Assembly: GCF_012932145.1 (NCBI RefSeq)
Contig: NZ_MWOK01000015.1
Span: 1 to 64,000 of the forward strand
From: Acidovorax sp. SRB_14
GTDB taxonomy: Bacteria; Pseudomonadota; Gammaproteobacteria; Burkholderiales; Burkholderiaceae_C
DNA length: 64,000 nucleotides
Direction: 5' to 3'
Position 1 is the stretch's first letter. Each line of letters begins with the position of its first letter. Below the pieces are notes generated by a model. The model saw nothing but the letters and a program-made list of their open reading frames with translations, was not told the DNA's origin and made no database searches. Positions 37,663 through 48,209 of the stretch are shown piece after piece. Both the position numbers and the translations under genes were made by a program.

Positions 37663-38478
37663 CTACATCGCCTTGAAGAGGTGGGCGTAGAGGCGGCTCA
37701 CGGTCAGCCGCTCCGGCCGCCCCTTCAGCGCTAGCTGCAGGCGGCCGGCGGCGTCGCGCGCCACGGTGGCGATGGCGCTGGCGCGCACCAGCGTGCCGCG
37801 GTGCACCTGCCAGAACTGCTGCGGCGGCAGCTGCGCGGCCAACTCCTTGAGCGGCGTGCGGACCAGGTACTCGTGCGCGGCGGTGAGCACGCGCACGTAT
37901 TTGTCGGCGGCCTCGAAGTACAGCACGTCATCGACCGGCACCATGTGGATCTGCGTGCCGTGGCCGGCGGCGATCACGGTGAGCGGCGGTGCGGGCGGTG
38001 CGGCGATGCCCGCCAGGCCGGGGGCGGCAAGCAGCTGGCGCAGCTGGGCCAGTGTTGCTTCAAAATCCATAGCTTTAGGCGCTTTGTGGGCAAGCGTTTG
38101 CTGCAGTTTTTGCACTGTTTTTTGCAGCCGTGCCGCCTGTACGGGCTTGAGCAGGTAGTCGACGGCCTGGGCTTCGAACGCCTGCACGGCGTACTGGTCG
38201 TAGGCGGTGACAAAGACCAGCGCCGGAAACGGCTGTTCCTGGGGCCAGGCATCGGCCAGTTCGGCTGCGGCGTCCAGCCCGCTCAGGCCCGGCATGCGGA
38301 TGTCGAAGAACAGCACGTCGGGGCGCAGCGCCAGCGCCGTGTGCACGGCGCTCAGGCCGTCGCCCACGGTGGCGGCGATCTGCAGCGCCGGCCAGGCCCG
38401 GGCCAGTGCGTGCTGCAGCGCCGCGGCCAGCAGCGGTTCGTCTTCGGCGATCAGGGCGCGCGGCGCGGGCGTATTCAT
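37663..38478 (-). CDS. LytTR-type response regulator (AlgR/LytR family)
   Basis: 271-residue regulator. The receiver domain (residues 1-120) has the acidic pair in IAEDEP, phosphoacceptor Asp59 in FFDIRMPGLSG, the Thr/Tyr switch region VFVTAYDQYAVQAF and Lys in DYLLKP. A linker follows (about 122-165) and then a LytTR DNA-binding domain (about 170-271, VLYFEAADKYVRVLT, FWQVHRGTLVRASAIATV). It is downstream of its sensor kinase by 4 bp. The linker at residues about 122-139 coincides with a copy of the hairpin repeat family in the DNA, apparently absorbed in frame. Confidence 0.93.
   Translation of the reverse strand: MNTPAPRALIAEDEPLLAAALQHALARAWPALQIAATVGDGLSAVHTALALRPDVLFFDIRMPGLSGLDAAAELADAWPQEQPFPALVFVTAYDQYAVQAFEAQAVDYLLKPVQAARLQKTVQKLQQTLAHKAPKAMDFEATLAQLRQLLAAPGLAGIAAPPAPPLTVIAAGHGTQIHMVPVDDVLYFEAADKYVRVLTAAHEYLVRTPLKELAAQLPPQQFWQVHRGTLVRASAIATVARDAAGRLQLALKGRPERLTVSRLYAHLFKAM
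38060..38112 (+). repeat. Hairpin repeat captured inside the response regulator gene
   Basis: TCAAAATCCATAGCTTTAGG, CGCTTTGTGGGCAAGCG, TTTGCTGCAGTTTTTG follow the family consensus. It encodes linker residues about 122-139 in frame, between receiver and LytTR domains. Confidence 0.65.
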
Positions 38479-38482
38479 GTGC

Positions 38483-39538
38483 TCAGGTTTTCAAGGGAAA
38501 AGTGATGGTAGCGTTGATCCCGCCTGCGCTTTCAGCTATCAATTCAAGAGTGGCATCGGCGCCGTGCAGCGTGGCCAGGCGTTCGCGCACCTGGGCCAGG
38601 CCAAAGTGGCGGCCCGGGGCCTCTGGGAGTGCGGGGAGTGGGCCAAGGCCCGCGCCGCTGTCCTGCACCTGCAGCCGCAGCCGGGGCGGCGCGCCAGAGA
38701 TCACGCTGGCGCGCACGGTGATGCGCCCGCCCTGCACCTGGGGTTCGAGCCCGTGGCGGATCGCGTTTTCGACCAGTGGCTGCAGCAGGAGCGGCGGCAC
38801 CGGCACGGCGCGCAGATCGTCGGGCAGCTCCAGCGCATAGGCCAGGCGCGCGCCCATGCGCACGGCCATCAGCTCCAGGTAGTCGCGCAGGCGCTCGAAT
38901 TCTTCGGCCAGCGGGTGCAGCGGCACGCGCGAAGCCGAGAGCGTGGCGCGCAGGTAGTCGATCAGGTGGTCCAGCATGTCCTGGGCACGCACGGGGTCGG
39001 TGGCGATCAGCGCGCGCAGATTGGCCAGGGTGTTGAACACCATGTGCGGCTCCAGCTGTGCTTCGAGCAGCTTGAGGCGGGCTTCGGCGGCGTCGCGCTG
39101 CACCTGGACGATTTGCGCCTGCAGGTGCTGCGACTTGCCGCGCTGGTAGAAAAAGACCGACATGCCGACACTGGCGGCCACCGTGATGAGCAGCGCGCCC
39201 GCGCCGCCGTGGCGCTGCCACAGGTCCAGCCCGCCCAGGGGCCGGCCGCTGTAGGCATTGCCCAGCGCCGTGCCCACGGCCATGCCGGTGGCGATGCCGG
39301 CCAGCACCAGGGCGCCGCCGCGCCAGCCCGCGGGCCACGGAATGGCCGCGTGCCGGCTCAGCCACAGCCGGCCCAGGTCGATGACCAGCCAGCTGGTCAG
39401 CCCGATCGACAGGGCGTACGCCAACTGCACGTCCCAGGCGCCCTGGCCCCCCAGCGCCAGCACCAGTGCGATGAGGCAGCAGAGCACCGTCGTGACCAGG
39501 CCGTGGCGCGCCAGTGCGGAAAGGTCGAAATGCGGCAT
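38483..39538 (-). CDS. LytS-type sensor histidine kinase
   Basis: 351-residue membrane kinase of the His_kinase (LytS/YehU) class. Four hydrophobic segments occupy residues about 13-130. A coiled linker (QIVQVQRDAAEARLKLLEAQ) leads to phosphoacceptor His165 in LEPHMVFNTLANL. The ATPase part has the N-box LVENAIRHGLEP and the DSGAGLG and FGLAQVRERLATL motifs. It is cotranscribed with the LytTR regulator. ATG at 39538 gives a normal N-terminus; an ATG 11 codons upstream is also in frame. The signal sensed is unknown. A short stretch near its 3' end only weakly resembles the repeat family and is not counted. Confidence 0.93.
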   Translation of the reverse strand: MPHFDLSALARHGLVTTVLCCLIALVLALGGQGAWDVQLAYALSIGLTSWLVIDLGRLWLSRHAAIPWPAGWRGGALVLAGIATGMAVGTALGNAYSGRPLGGLDLWQRHGGAGALLITVAASVGMSVFFYQRGKSQHLQAQIVQVQRDAAEARLKLLEAQLEPHMVFNTLANLRALIATDPVRAQDMLDHLIDYLRATLSASRVPLHPLAEEFERLRDYLELMAVRMGARLAYALELPDDLRAVPVPPLLLQPLVENAIRHGLEPQVQGGRITVRASVISGAPPRLRLQVQDSGAGLGPLPALPEAPGRHFGLAQVRERLATLHGADATLELIAESAGGINATITFPLKT

Positions 39539-39582
39539 GCGGAAATCGCGTCGGGTGGAAGTGCCCGCCATTGTGGGGCGGC

Positions 39583-39879
39583 TCAGCGCCGGTCGGTGGG
39601 GCGTGCGCTGTGCAGGCGGGTGCGCTCGCGCGCCAGCAGCCGTGCGTACAGCGTGCCGCCCGGCTGCGCCAGCCAGACCGCCGCACCGTGGACGAGCAGG
39701 CCCAGGCCCCAGCCGAGCGCGGGAAACAGCGCCCAGGCGCGCCCCTGGTGGGCCGACAGCGCTGCCAGGAACAGGTTGACCGCCACGTAGATGGAGGCAT
39801 GGACGATCCAGCCCAACTGGGCGCCGGCGCGCTTGCGTGCCAGGGTCTCGATGGCATCGGGGGAAGAAGGGGTGTGCAT
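39583..39879 (-). CDS. Small 2TM-domain membrane protein
   Basis: 98-residue protein with two hydrophobic segments (LGWIVHASIYVAVNLFLAAL and FPALGWGLGLLVHGAAVWLA), the layout of the 2TM domain family that is found fused to or beside LytS-type kinases. GAGG upstream supports ATG 39879. It is between the DUF2306 gene and the kinase gene on the same strand, so it is likely an accessory of the signalling pair. Function unknown. Confidence 0.8.
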   Translation of the reverse strand: MHTPSSPDAIETLARKRAGAQLGWIVHASIYVAVNLFLAALSAHQGRAWALFPALGWGLGLLVHGAAVWLAQPGGTLYARLLARERTRLHSARPTDRR

Positions 39880-39921
39880 GGCGTGTCCTCGCAAGGTGGC
39901 GGAAGGGCGGTGGAAAAGGCG

Positions 39922-40332
39922 TCAGGCCGGCAGCAGCAGCGGCCACAGCAGGCGGCCCAGGGTGCGCGAGGGCAGCAGCGTGAAGCCGCCGGCCACGAGG
40001 CAGGCCCCCACATAGGTCCATTGCATGGCCTGGCGGTGGCCCGCGATGTTGCGCCGTGCGAGGTGCCGGAAGGCCAGCGCCAGGCCCAGCAGTGTCAGCG
40101 GCACAAGCAGGTGGAGGGGCGTGTAGCCGGCGATGTTCGGCAGCGCGGGGTCGCGGATGAACAGGGCCGACAGTGCGGTGGCCAGCATCAGCGTGACCCA
40201 GGCATAGCCAAAGGCACGGTGCAGGCGTGGGCGCGGCGTGCGGCCGTGGCGTGCCCACAGCGCCACGGGCCCGAGGGCCGTGGCCGCCAGCGCGGCACAG
40301 AGGTGGATGGCGATGGCAGGTGTCATGGGCAT
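39922..40332 (-). CDS. DUF2306-like membrane protein
   Basis: 136-residue protein with four hydrophobic helices (IAIHLCAALAATALGPVAL, AFGYAWVTLMLATALSALFI, HLLVPLTLLGLALAFRHLA and AMQWTYVGACLVAGGFTLLP). The HRAFGYAWVTLMLATA and GHRQAMQWTYVGACLVAG motifs match the DUF2306 predicted membrane family. It is the first gene of the minus-strand operon that ends with the LytTR regulator. Possible starts are ATG 40332 and ATG 40326. No function is established. Confidence 0.8.
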   Translation of the reverse strand: MPMTPAIAIHLCAALAATALGPVALWARHGRTPRPRLHRAFGYAWVTLMLATALSALFIRDPALPNIAGYTPLHLLVPLTLLGLALAFRHLARRNIAGHRQAMQWTYVGACLVAGGFTLLPSRTLGRLLWPLLLPA

Positions 40333-40596
40333 GGCGGTCTTTCGGCGAGGTGACGCTGTGCACTGTGCCCAGGGGCGCCGCAGCGCGCCAGCGCCGTGCG
40401 ACGAAATGCCGCCGCGGCGCCGTGGACCGCCCGGGCACGGCGCCAGTGGCGGCGCTGCGCGGCGGGCCCGCCGATGCCCCCAGGTTTACGTATCTTCGCA
40501 ATGGCGTCGCAACAAAGCCGGGTTTGTCGTTCTACGATGGTGCGTTGCATGCCGGGCCGGCACGCACTGCACCCCCAGAACACGAACAGGACCGCC
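40333..40596. other. Divergent spacer between the DUF2306 gene and the RND pump operon
   Basis: 264 bp with no convincing gene. It must hold the promoters of the minus-strand two-component operon and the plus-strand RND efflux operon. TTTACG at about 40484 and TACGAT at about 40533 are weak promoter-like boxes. No operator dyad was seen. Confidence 0.4.
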
Positions 40597-41901
40597 ATGA
40601 ATCCGCACGACCCCGAAGCGCCCTCCATTTCCCCCGCGCCCGCACCCGGCCACCGCCCGCCGGGTCGGCGCGCCCGCTGGCTGGGGGCGCTGCTGGCGCT
40701 GCTGGCCCTGGCGGTGTTGGGGGGCGCGGCCTGGTTCCTGGTGCAGCGCGCCAACGGCGACGCGGGGGGCGCACCCCGCGGGCCGGGCGGTGGCCGTGCG
40801 CCCACGGTGACCGTGGGCGCGGCCGTGGCCAAGGTGGCCGACATTCCGGTGCTGATCGACGCGCTGGGCACCGTGACGCCCGTGACCACGGCGACGCTGC
40901 GGCCCCAGGTGTCGGGAGTGCTCACCGAGGTGCTGTTCACCGAAGGCCAGTGGGTCAAGAAGGGCCAGCTGGTCGCGCTGATCGACCCGCGCCCCTTCGA
41001 GCAGGCGCTGCTGCAGGCCCAGGGCACGCGCCAGCGCGACGAAGCCCAGCTGGAGAACGCGCGCTTGACGCTGGCGCGCTACCGCACCCTGCTGTCGCAG
41101 GACTCGATCGCGCGCCAGGACGTGGACACCCAGGCCGCGCTGGTCAAGCAGCTCGAAGGCACGGTGACGACCGACCTGGCGCAAGAGCGCAGCGCGCGCC
41201 TGAACCTCGACTACACGCGCATCACCGCCCCGGTGGCCGGGCGCATCGGACTGCGCAGCGTGGACGCGGGCAACTACGTGGCTTCGGGCACCGCTACCGG
41301 CATTGCGACCATCACCCAGACCACGCCGATCGATGTGCAGTTTTCCGTGCCCCAGGACCGTGTGCAGGACATCCAGGCCAGCGCCGGCGCCGCCTCCCTG
41401 GCAGCCACCGCCTGGGACCGGGCGCGCACGCGCGCGCTGGCCAGCGGGCGCTTTGCCACGCTCGACAACCTCGTGGACACGGCCACCGGCACCGTCAAGG
41501 CGAAGGCGCGCTTCGAGAACGCCGACGGCGCGCTGTTTCCGAACCAGTTCGTGAACGTGCAGCTGCTGCTGCGCACGCTGTCGGCCGTGGTGGTGCCGGT
41601 GACTGCGGTGCGCACCGGCGCCAATGGCGACTTCGTCTATGTGATCAACGAAGACCGCACGGTGGCGCTGCGGCCGGTAAAGCGCGGGCAGACCGCCGGC
41701 GGCCAGATGGCCATCACCGACGGCCTCAAGGCGGGCGAGCGCGTGGTGACAGAGGGCGGGGACCGCCTCAAGGACGGCGCCACCGTGCAGCTGCCCGGGC
41801 AGGGCGGGCAGGGTGCCGGGGCGCGCGCCGCAGGGGCCGGAACAGGCACGGGTGCCGCCGCCAGCGGCCAGCGCCGCCAGCGCCCGGCGCAGAACCCCTG
41901 A
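40597..41901 (+). CDS. mdtA: RND efflux periplasmic adaptor (MdtA-like)
   Basis: 434-residue membrane fusion protein linking the inner membrane pump to the outer membrane channel. There is an N-terminal membrane segment (LGALLALLALAVLGGAAWFL, residues about 27-46). The family pattern follows: VGAAVAKVADIPVLIDALGT, the lipoyl-half motif VTTATLRPQVSGVLTEVLFT and its partner LNLDYTRITAPVAGRIGLRS, a helical hairpin, then beta-barrel and membrane-proximal parts. The C-terminal tail is Gly/Ala/Gln-rich. It is first of four genes MFP-RND-RND-OMF, the mdtABC plus outer membrane factor layout. No response regulator gene of the baeSR kind is adjacent. Drugs transported are not known. Confidence 0.92.
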   Translation: MNPHDPEAPSISPAPAPGHRPPGRRARWLGALLALLALAVLGGAAWFLVQRANGDAGGAPRGPGGGRAPTVTVGAAVAKVADIPVLIDALGTVTPVTTATLRPQVSGVLTEVLFTEGQWVKKGQLVALIDPRPFEQALLQAQGTRQRDEAQLENARLTLARYRTLLSQDSIARQDVDTQAALVKQLEGTVTTDLAQERSARLNLDYTRITAPVAGRIGLRSVDAGNYVASGTATGIATITQTTPIDVQFSVPQDRVQDIQASAGAASLAATAWDRARTRALASGRFATLDNLVDTATGTVKAKARFENADGALFPNQFVNVQLLLRTLSAVVVPVTAVRTGANGDFVYVINEDRTVALRPVKRGQTAGGQMAITDGLKAGERVVTEGGDRLKDGATVQLPGQGGQGAGARAAGAGTGTGAAASGQRRQRPAQNP

Positions 41902-41916
41902 GCCGGGCCGCTTGCC

Positions 41917-44900
41917 ATGAGCCCGTCCCGCCCGTTCATCGAAAGACCCGTTGCCACCGCGCTGCTGATGGTAGCGATCGTGCTGGCCGGCCTGGTGGGC
42001 TTTCGCCTGCTGCCGCTGTCGGCGCTGCCCGAGGTCGACTATCCCACGATCCAGGTGCAGACCCTGTACCCCGGCGCCAGCCCCGAGGTCATGAGCCGCA
42101 CCGTGAGCGCGCCGCTGGAGCGCCAGTTCGGACAGATGCCGGGGCTCGAGCGCATGGCCTCCACCAGCGCGGCGGGGGTCTCCATCGTCACGCTGCAGTT
42201 CGGCCTGGGGCTGGCGCTGGACGTGGCCGAGCAGGAGGTGCAGGCGGCCATCAACGCCGGCGCGTCGCTGCTGCCCACCGACCTGCCCGCGCCGCCGGTG
42301 TATGCCAAGGTCAACCCGGCCGACGCGCCAGTGCTCACGCTGGCCATCAGCTCCGGTGCGCTGCCGCTGACCGAGGTGCAGAACCTCGTCAACACCCGGC
42401 TGGCGCAGAAGATCAGCCAGGTGCCGGGCGTGGGACTGGTCACGCTGGCGGGCGGGCAGCGCCCGGCCGTGCGCATCCAGGCCGACACCAAGGCGCTGGC
42501 CTCGTACGGCATCGGCCTCGATACGCTGCGCACCGCCATCGCCAGCGCCAATGCCAACAGCGCCAAGGGCAGCTTCGACGGGCCGCAGCGCGCCTACACC
42601 ATCAACGCCAACGACCAGTTGCTCACCGTCGATGACTACAAGAACCTGATCATTTCCTGGAAGGACGGCGCACCGGTGCGCATGGTCAACGTGGCCCGCG
42701 TGGTCGAGAGCGCCGAAAACAACCGCCTGGGCGCCTGGGCCGACGAGACGCCGGCCATCATCCTGAACGTGCAGCGCCAGCCGGGCGCGAACGTGATCGC
42801 CACCGTCGACAACATCAAGCGGCAGCTGCCCGATCTGGAGGCCGCGCTGCCGCAGTCGGTCAAGCTGCAGGTGCTGTCCGACCGCACCACGGGCATCCGC
42901 GCCTCGGTCCACCACGTCGAAGTCGAACTGCTGCTGGCGGTGGCCATGGTGGTGCTGGTGATCTTCTTCTTCCTGCACAGCCTGCGCGCCACGGTGATCG
43001 CCAGCCTGGCGGTGCCGATCTCGCTGATCGGCACCTGCGGACTGATGTACCTGCTGGGCTACTCGCTCAACAACCTGAGCCTGATGGCGCTGACGATTGC
43101 CACCGGCTTCGTGGTCGATGACGCGATCGTGATGATCGAGAACATCGCGCGCTACCTGGAGGAGGGCGAGCCGCCGTTCCAGGCCGCGCTCAAGGGCGCC
43201 ACGCAGATCGGCTTCACCATCATCTCGCTCACCGTGTCGCTGATCGCGGTGCTGATTCCGCTGCTGTTCATGAGCGATGTGGTGGGGCGGCTGTTCCGCG
43301 AGTTTGCGGTCACGCTGGCCATCACCATCCTGATCTCGGCCGTGGTCTCCCTCACGCTGGTGCCCATGATGTCGGCGCGCTGGCTGCGCAGCGAGCCGCA
43401 CGGCGCGGCCGCACGCGGCGTGGGCGGCGCCATCCAGCGCGGTTTCGACCGCGTGGTGGTCCGCTACGACCGCTGGCTGCAGTGGGTGCTGCGCCACCAG
43501 GGCGCGACGCTGGTGGTGGCGCTGTTCACGCTGGCGCTCACCGTGCTGCTCTACGTGGTGATTCCCAAGGGGCTGTTTCCCACGCAGGACACGGGCCAGC
43601 TGCAGGCGCGCATCGTGGCTTCGCAGGACGTGTCGTACGAGCGCATGGAGGCCCTGCAGCAGGCGGCTGCGCGCGCTATCCTGCAAGACCCCGAGGTGCA
43701 GTCGCTCAGCTCCTTCATCGGCGTCGATGCGGCCAACAACACCATGCTCAACTCGGGACGCATGCTCATCAACCTGAAGCCTGTGCGCGGCGCGCAGGAG
43801 GCCACCATGCAGCGTCTGCGCGAACGCGTGCAGGCCGTGGCCGGTGTCACGCTGTACCTGCAGCCCACGCAGGACCTGACCATCGACACCGAAACGGGGC
43901 CCACGGAATACCGCCTCTCGATCGGCGGCGTGGACGCGGCGCAGGTCAACGAATGGACGCGCAAGCTCGTCGAGCGCCTGCACAGCGTGCCCGAGGTGCG
44001 CAACGCCACCACCGATGCGGACGCGCAAGGCCTGTCGGCCTATGTGGACATCGACCGCAACACGGCCTCGCGCCTGTCGGTCACCGCCAGCGCGGTGGAC
44101 GACACGCTCTACAGCGCGTTCGGCCAGCGCATCGTCTCGACGATCTTCACGGAAACCAACCAGTACCGGGTGATCCTTGAAGCGCAGCAGGAGCATCTCG
44201 ACTCCCCCGCCGCGCTGGGCACGCTGCAACTGCGCAGCGGCGGCGGCGCCACCCCGCTGAATGCCGTGGCCACCATCCGCGAGCAGCTGGCCCCGCTGCA
44301 GATCACGCGGGTGGCGCAGTACCCGGCGGCCACGCTGGGCTTCGACAAGGCCGCAGGCGTGTCGCTGGGCCACGCGGTGGACGCGATCAAGGTGGCGGCG
44401 CGCGACATGGGCATGCCCGCCGCGCTGTCGATCGAGTTTCTGGGTGCGGCCGGCGCCTATGAAAAATCGCTCTCCAGCCAGCTCTGGCTGATCCTGGCGG
44501 CCATGGTGTGCGTCTACATCGTGCTCGGGGTGCTGTACGAGAGCTACATCCACCCGCTGACCATCCTGTCCACGCTGCCCTCGGCCGGCGTGGGCGCGCT
44601 GCTGGCGCTGATGGTCTCGGGCAACGACCTCGGAGTGATCGGCATCATCGGCATCATCCTGCTGATCGGGATCGTCAAGAAGAACGCCATCATGATGATC
44701 GACTTCGCCATCGACGCCGAGCGCCACCAGGGCATGGGCCCGCAGGAGGCCATCCACCAGGCGGCGCTGCTGCGCTTTCGTCCGATCCTGATGACCACGC
44801 TGGCCGCCCTGTTTGCTGCGCTGCCGCTGATGCTGGGTTGGGGCGACGGCGCCGAGCTGCGGCGCCCGCTGGGCCTGGCCATTTTTGGCGGCCTGGTCCT

Positions 44901-45021
44901 GAGCCAGCTGCTCACGCTGTTCACCACGCCCGTCATCTACCTGGCGTTTGACCGCCTGGGCCGGCGTTGGATGGGCCACGGCACGGCGCAAGCGCCCGTG
45001 CAGCACGGGGCAGCGCCATGA
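41917..45021 (+). CDS. mdtB: RND efflux permease, MdtB-like
   Basis: 1034-residue proton-driven RND pump subunit with 12 membrane segments and two large periplasmic loops. It begins [20 protein letters not shown] as in MdtB. The TM4 segment contains the proton-relay motif [20 protein letters not shown], and the second half repeats the fold ([20 protein letters not shown] with the Lys pair). In Enterobacteria, MdtB and MdtC form an MdtB2C heterotrimer, and the adjacent gene is the MdtC partner. The stop overlaps the next start by 4 bases (ATGA). Confidence 0.94.
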   Translation: MSPSRPFIERPVATALLMVAIVLAGLVGFRLLPLSALPEVDYPTIQVQTLYPGASPEVMSRTVSAPLERQFGQMPGLERMASTSAAGVSIVTLQFGLGLALDVAEQEVQAAINAGASLLPTDLPAPPVYAKVNPADAPVLTLAISSGALPLTEVQNLVNTRLAQKISQVPGVGLVTLAGGQRPAVRIQADTKALASYGIGLDTLRTAIASANANSAKGSFDGPQRAYTINANDQLLTVDDYKNLIISWKDGAPVRMVNVARVVESAENNRLGAWADETPAIILNVQRQPGANVIATVDNIKRQLPDLEAALPQSVKLQVLSDRTTGIRASVHHVEVELLLAVAMVVLVIFFFLHSLRATVIASLAVPISLIGTCGLMYLLGYSLNNLSLMALTIATGFVVDDAIVMIENIARYLEEGEPPFQAALKGATQIGFTIISLTVSLIAVLIPLLFMSDVVGRLFREFAVTLAITILISAVVSLTLVPMMSARWLRSEPHGAAARGVGGAIQRGFDRVVVRYDRWLQWVLRHQGATLVVALFTLALTVLLYVVIPKGLFPTQDTGQLQARIVASQDVSYERMEALQQAAARAILQDPEVQSLSSFIGVDAANNTMLNSGRMLINLKPVRGAQEATMQRLRERVQAVAGVTLYLQPTQDLTIDTETGPTEYRLSIGGVDAAQVNEWTRKLVERLHSVPEVRNATTDADAQGLSAYVDIDRNTASRLSVTASAVDDTLYSAFGQRIVSTIFTETNQYRVILEAQQEHLDSPAALGTLQLRSGGGATPLNAVATIREQLAPLQITRVAQYPAATLGFDKAAGVSLGHAVDAIKVAARDMGMPAALSIEFLGAAGAYEKSLSSQLWLILAAMVCVYIVLGVLYESYIHPLTILSTLPSAGVGALLALMVSGNDLGVIGIIGIILLIGIVKKNAIMMIDFAIDAERHQGMGPQEAIHQAALLRFRPILMTTLAALFAALPLMLGWGDGAELRRPLGLAIFGGLVLSQLLTLFTTPVIYLAFDRLGRRWMGHGTAQAPVQHGAAP

Positions 45022-48000
45022 ACCTGTCGCGCCCGTTCGTCGAGCGGCCCGTAGCCACGGTGCTGCTGACCATCGGCCTGGCGCTGGCGGGCATTGCCGC
45101 GTTCTTCCTGTTGCCGGTCTCGCCGCTGCCGCAGGTGGACTACCCGGCGATCTCGGTGTCGGCGTCGCTGCCGGGCGCCAGCCCCGAAACCATGGCCACC
45201 AGCGTGGCGACGCCGCTCGAACGCCGCCTGGGCATCATTGCCGGCGTCAATGAGATGACGTCGAGCAGCTCCAACGGCTCGGCGCGCGTGAGCCTGCAGT
45301 TCGATTTGAGCCGCAACATCGACAGCGCCGCGCGCGAAGTGCAGGCCGCCATCAACGCCGCGCGCGTTGACCTGCCGGCCACGCTGCGCAGCAACCCCAC
45401 GTACCGCAAGCGCAACCCGGCCGATGCACCCGTGGTCATCCTGGCGCTGACTTCGCCCACGCGCTCGCCGGGCGCCATCTACGACGCGGTCTCCAACATC
45501 GTGAGCCAGCGCCTCTCGCAGGTCGAGGGCGTGGGCGAGGTCGAGATCGGCGGCGGCTCGCTGCCCGCCGTGCGCGTTGAGCTGCTGCCCTTTGCGCTGA
45601 ACCGCTACGGCATCAGCACCGAAGACGTGCGCGCCGCCATCCAGGCCTCGAACGCCAACCGCCCCAAGGGCGCCATCGAAGGCGATGGCCGGCGCCTGCA
45701 GATCTACACCCCCGACCCCGCCCGCAAGGCAGCGCAGTACGCCGCGCTGGTGGTGGCCTGGCGCAACGACGCGGCCGTGCGCCTGGGCGATGTGGCGCGG
45801 GTGATCGATGGGGTCGAGAACACGCGCACCCTGGGCCTGTTCAACGGCGAGCCGGCCATCATCGTGCTGGTCACGCGCCAGCCCGGCGCCAACATCATCG
45901 AGACCGTGGACGGCGTGCGTGCCCTGCTGCCCGAACTGCAGGCGCAGCTGCCCCAGGACATCCACATCGCCGTGGCGTCGGACAGCACCAACTCCATCCG
46001 CGCGTCGCTGCGCGAAATCGAGTTCACGCTGATGGCCTCCATCGCGCTCGTGGTGCTGGTGGTCGGGCTGTTCTTGCGCAAGGCGCGCGCCACGGTGATC
46101 CCGGCGGTGGCCACCGTGGTGTCGCTGCTGGGCACCTTCGCCATCATGTACCTGCTCGGGTTCAGCCTCAACAACCTGAGCCTGATGGCGCTCACCGTGG
46201 CCACCGGCTTCGTGGTCGACGACGCCATCGTGGTGCTCGAGAACACCACGCGCCACATCGAGGCCGGCATGGACCGCATGGCGGCGGCGCTGCAGGGCGC
46301 GCGCGAGGTCGGTTTCACGGTGCTGTCGATCAGCCTGTCGCTGGTGGCCGTGTTCATTCCGCTGTTGTTCATGGAAGGGCAGGTGGGACGGCTGTTCCGC
46401 GAGTTCGCCATCACCTTGTCGGCAGCGGTCATGATCTCGCTCGTGGTGTCGCTCACCACCACGCCCATGATGTGCGCGTGGCTGCTGCGCGCGCCCGGAC
46501 AGGACAAGCCGCCGTCGGCGCTGTCGCGCTGGGCCGAGCGCGGCTACAACGCCATGCTGCGCGGCTACGGCCACGCGCTCGACTGGGCGCTGGCCAGCAA
46601 GGCGCTGGTGCTGCTGGTCCTGCTGGCCGTGATTGGGCTCAACGTCTACCTGTTCGCCAAGATCCCCAAGGGCTACTTCCCGCAGCAGGACAACGGCCAG
46701 CTCAATGCGGGCCTGCGGGCCGACCAGAGCATCTCGTCCGATGCCCTGGCGCGCAAGCTGCGCCAGGCGGTCGACATCATCCGCAAGGACCCGGCCGTGG
46801 ACACGGTGGTGGGCTTTTCCGGCGGCAGCCGCGCCGGCGGCGGCTTCATGTTCGTCAACTTGAAGCCCGTGGGGCAGCGCAGCGACGGCACGCCGGCCGT
46901 CATCGACCGGCTGCGCCCACAGCTCAACCAGATCACCGGTCTGCGCGTGTTCCTGAACCCGGTGCAGGACCTGCGCATGGGCGGGCGCTCAAGCAACTCC
47001 AGCTACCAGTACACCCTGCAAAGCGACAACCTGGCCGACATGCGGCTGTGGGCCACGCGCCTGGCCGACCGCTTGCGCCAGGAAACGCTGCTCACCGATG
47101 TGGACACCGACCAGGCCGACAACGGCGTCGAGACCTATGTCGAGGTGGACCGCGCCAGCGCTTCGCGCCTGGGCGTCAGCGCCGCAGCAGTGAACAGTGC
47201 GCTCTACAACGCCTTTGGCCAGCGCTCGGTGGCCACGATCTACAGCGAACTGAACCAGTATTCCGTGATCATGGAATGGGCGCCCGAATACACCAAGGGT
47301 CCGCCCGCGCTCGGCGACATCTTTGTCGCCGCCAACCCCGCAGGCACGGTGGGCATGGCCGCCAACCCGGGCCAGCGCGGGGCGTCCACCGGGCAGGTGC
47401 TGAGCAATACGCCGTCCACCATGGTGCCGCTCAGCGCCATCGCGCGGGTGGTGGAGCGGGCCTCACCGACCTCGGTCAACCACCAGGACGGCGAGCTGGC
47501 CACCACCATCTCCTTCAATCTGGAGGCCAACACCTCGCTCGGCCAGGCGCGCCAGATCATTGCGCAGGCCGAGGCCGACATTGCCATGCCCACCAATGTG
47601 CGCGGCAGCTTCCAGGGCACGGCGCTGAGCTTTCAGCAGTCGCAGGGGCAGCAGCTGTTCCTGATCCTGGCGGCGCTGGTGGTGATCTACATCGTGCTTG
47701 GCGTGCTCTACGAGAGCCTGATCCACCCGCTCACGGTGCTCACCACGCTGCCCTCGGCCGGCGTCGGGGCGGTGCTGGCACTGCTGCTGTTCAAGATGGA
47801 ATTCACCATCATTGCGCTGATCGGGGTGTTCCTGCTGATCGGCATCGTGAAGAAAAACGCGATCCTGATCATCGACTTCGCGCTGGAGGCCGAGCGCGCC
47901 CAAGGCCTCACGGCGCTGGCCGCCGTGCGCGAGGCCTGCATGCTGCGCTTTCGGCCCATCCTCATGACCACCCTGGCGGCGGCGCTGGGCGCCTTGCCGC

Positions 48001-48197
48001 TGGCCATCGGCTTTGGCCAGGGGTCCGAGCTGCGCCAGCCGCTGGGCGTGGCCATCATCGGCGGCCTCGTGGCCAGCCAGCTGCTGACATTGCTGACCAC
48101 GCCGGTGGTCTATGTGCTGCTCGACAAGCTGCGCCGTCCCGCCCCCAACGAACAACAACTGAGCCGCACCGCTTCGAGCAGCCCTGCGGTCCCCTGA
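45018..48197 (+). CDS. mdtC: RND efflux permease, MdtC-like
   Basis: 1059-residue second RND subunit, starting [20 protein letters not shown] at ATG 45018, which overlaps the mdtB stop. TM4 proton-relay motif [20 protein letters not shown] is intact and the C-terminal half shows [20 protein letters not shown] Gly/Thr-rich loop in the second periplasmic domain (about residues 770-810: [20 protein letters not shown]) is longer than in E. coli MdtC. The gene is followed after 12 bp by the outer membrane channel gene, completing the tripartite pump. Confidence 0.94.
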   Translation: MNLSRPFVERPVATVLLTIGLALAGIAAFFLLPVSPLPQVDYPAISVSASLPGASPETMATSVATPLERRLGIIAGVNEMTSSSSNGSARVSLQFDLSRNIDSAAREVQAAINAARVDLPATLRSNPTYRKRNPADAPVVILALTSPTRSPGAIYDAVSNIVSQRLSQVEGVGEVEIGGGSLPAVRVELLPFALNRYGISTEDVRAAIQASNANRPKGAIEGDGRRLQIYTPDPARKAAQYAALVVAWRNDAAVRLGDVARVIDGVENTRTLGLFNGEPAIIVLVTRQPGANIIETVDGVRALLPELQAQLPQDIHIAVASDSTNSIRASLREIEFTLMASIALVVLVVGLFLRKARATVIPAVATVVSLLGTFAIMYLLGFSLNNLSLMALTVATGFVVDDAIVVLENTTRHIEAGMDRMAAALQGAREVGFTVLSISLSLVAVFIPLLFMEGQVGRLFREFAITLSAAVMISLVVSLTTTPMMCAWLLRAPGQDKPPSALSRWAERGYNAMLRGYGHALDWALASKALVLLVLLAVIGLNVYLFAKIPKGYFPQQDNGQLNAGLRADQSISSDALARKLRQAVDIIRKDPAVDTVVGFSGGSRAGGGFMFVNLKPVGQRSDGTPAVIDRLRPQLNQITGLRVFLNPVQDLRMGGRSSNSSYQYTLQSDNLADMRLWATRLADRLRQETLLTDVDTDQADNGVETYVEVDRASASRLGVSAAAVNSALYNAFGQRSVATIYSELNQYSVIMEWAPEYTKGPPALGDIFVAANPAGTVGMAANPGQRGASTGQVLSNTPSTMVPLSAIARVVERASPTSVNHQDGELATTISFNLEANTSLGQARQIIAQAEADIAMPTNVRGSFQGTALSFQQSQGQQLFLILAALVVIYIVLGVLYESLIHPLTVLTTLPSAGVGAVLALLLFKMEFTIIALIGVFLLIGIVKKNAILIIDFALEAERAQGLTALAAVREACMLRFRPILMTTLAAALGALPLAIGFGQGSELRQPLGVAIIGGLVASQLLTLLTTPVVYVLLDKLRRPAPNEQQLSRTASSSPAVP

Positions 48198-48209
48198 CGC
48201 AAAGCCCCC

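Noticed and set aside
38515-38545. GCGCTTTCAGCTATCAATTC near the 3' end of the sensor kinase gene
   Set aside because: It matches only about half of the repeat consensus and could be chance; not counted as a captured copy.
40486-45006. Antisense ORF of 1506 residues opposite the RND pump genes
   Set aside because: Composition is low-complexity (His, Gln, Arg, Gly) and no start signal or motif is present; the plus strand encodes complete MFP and RND proteins.
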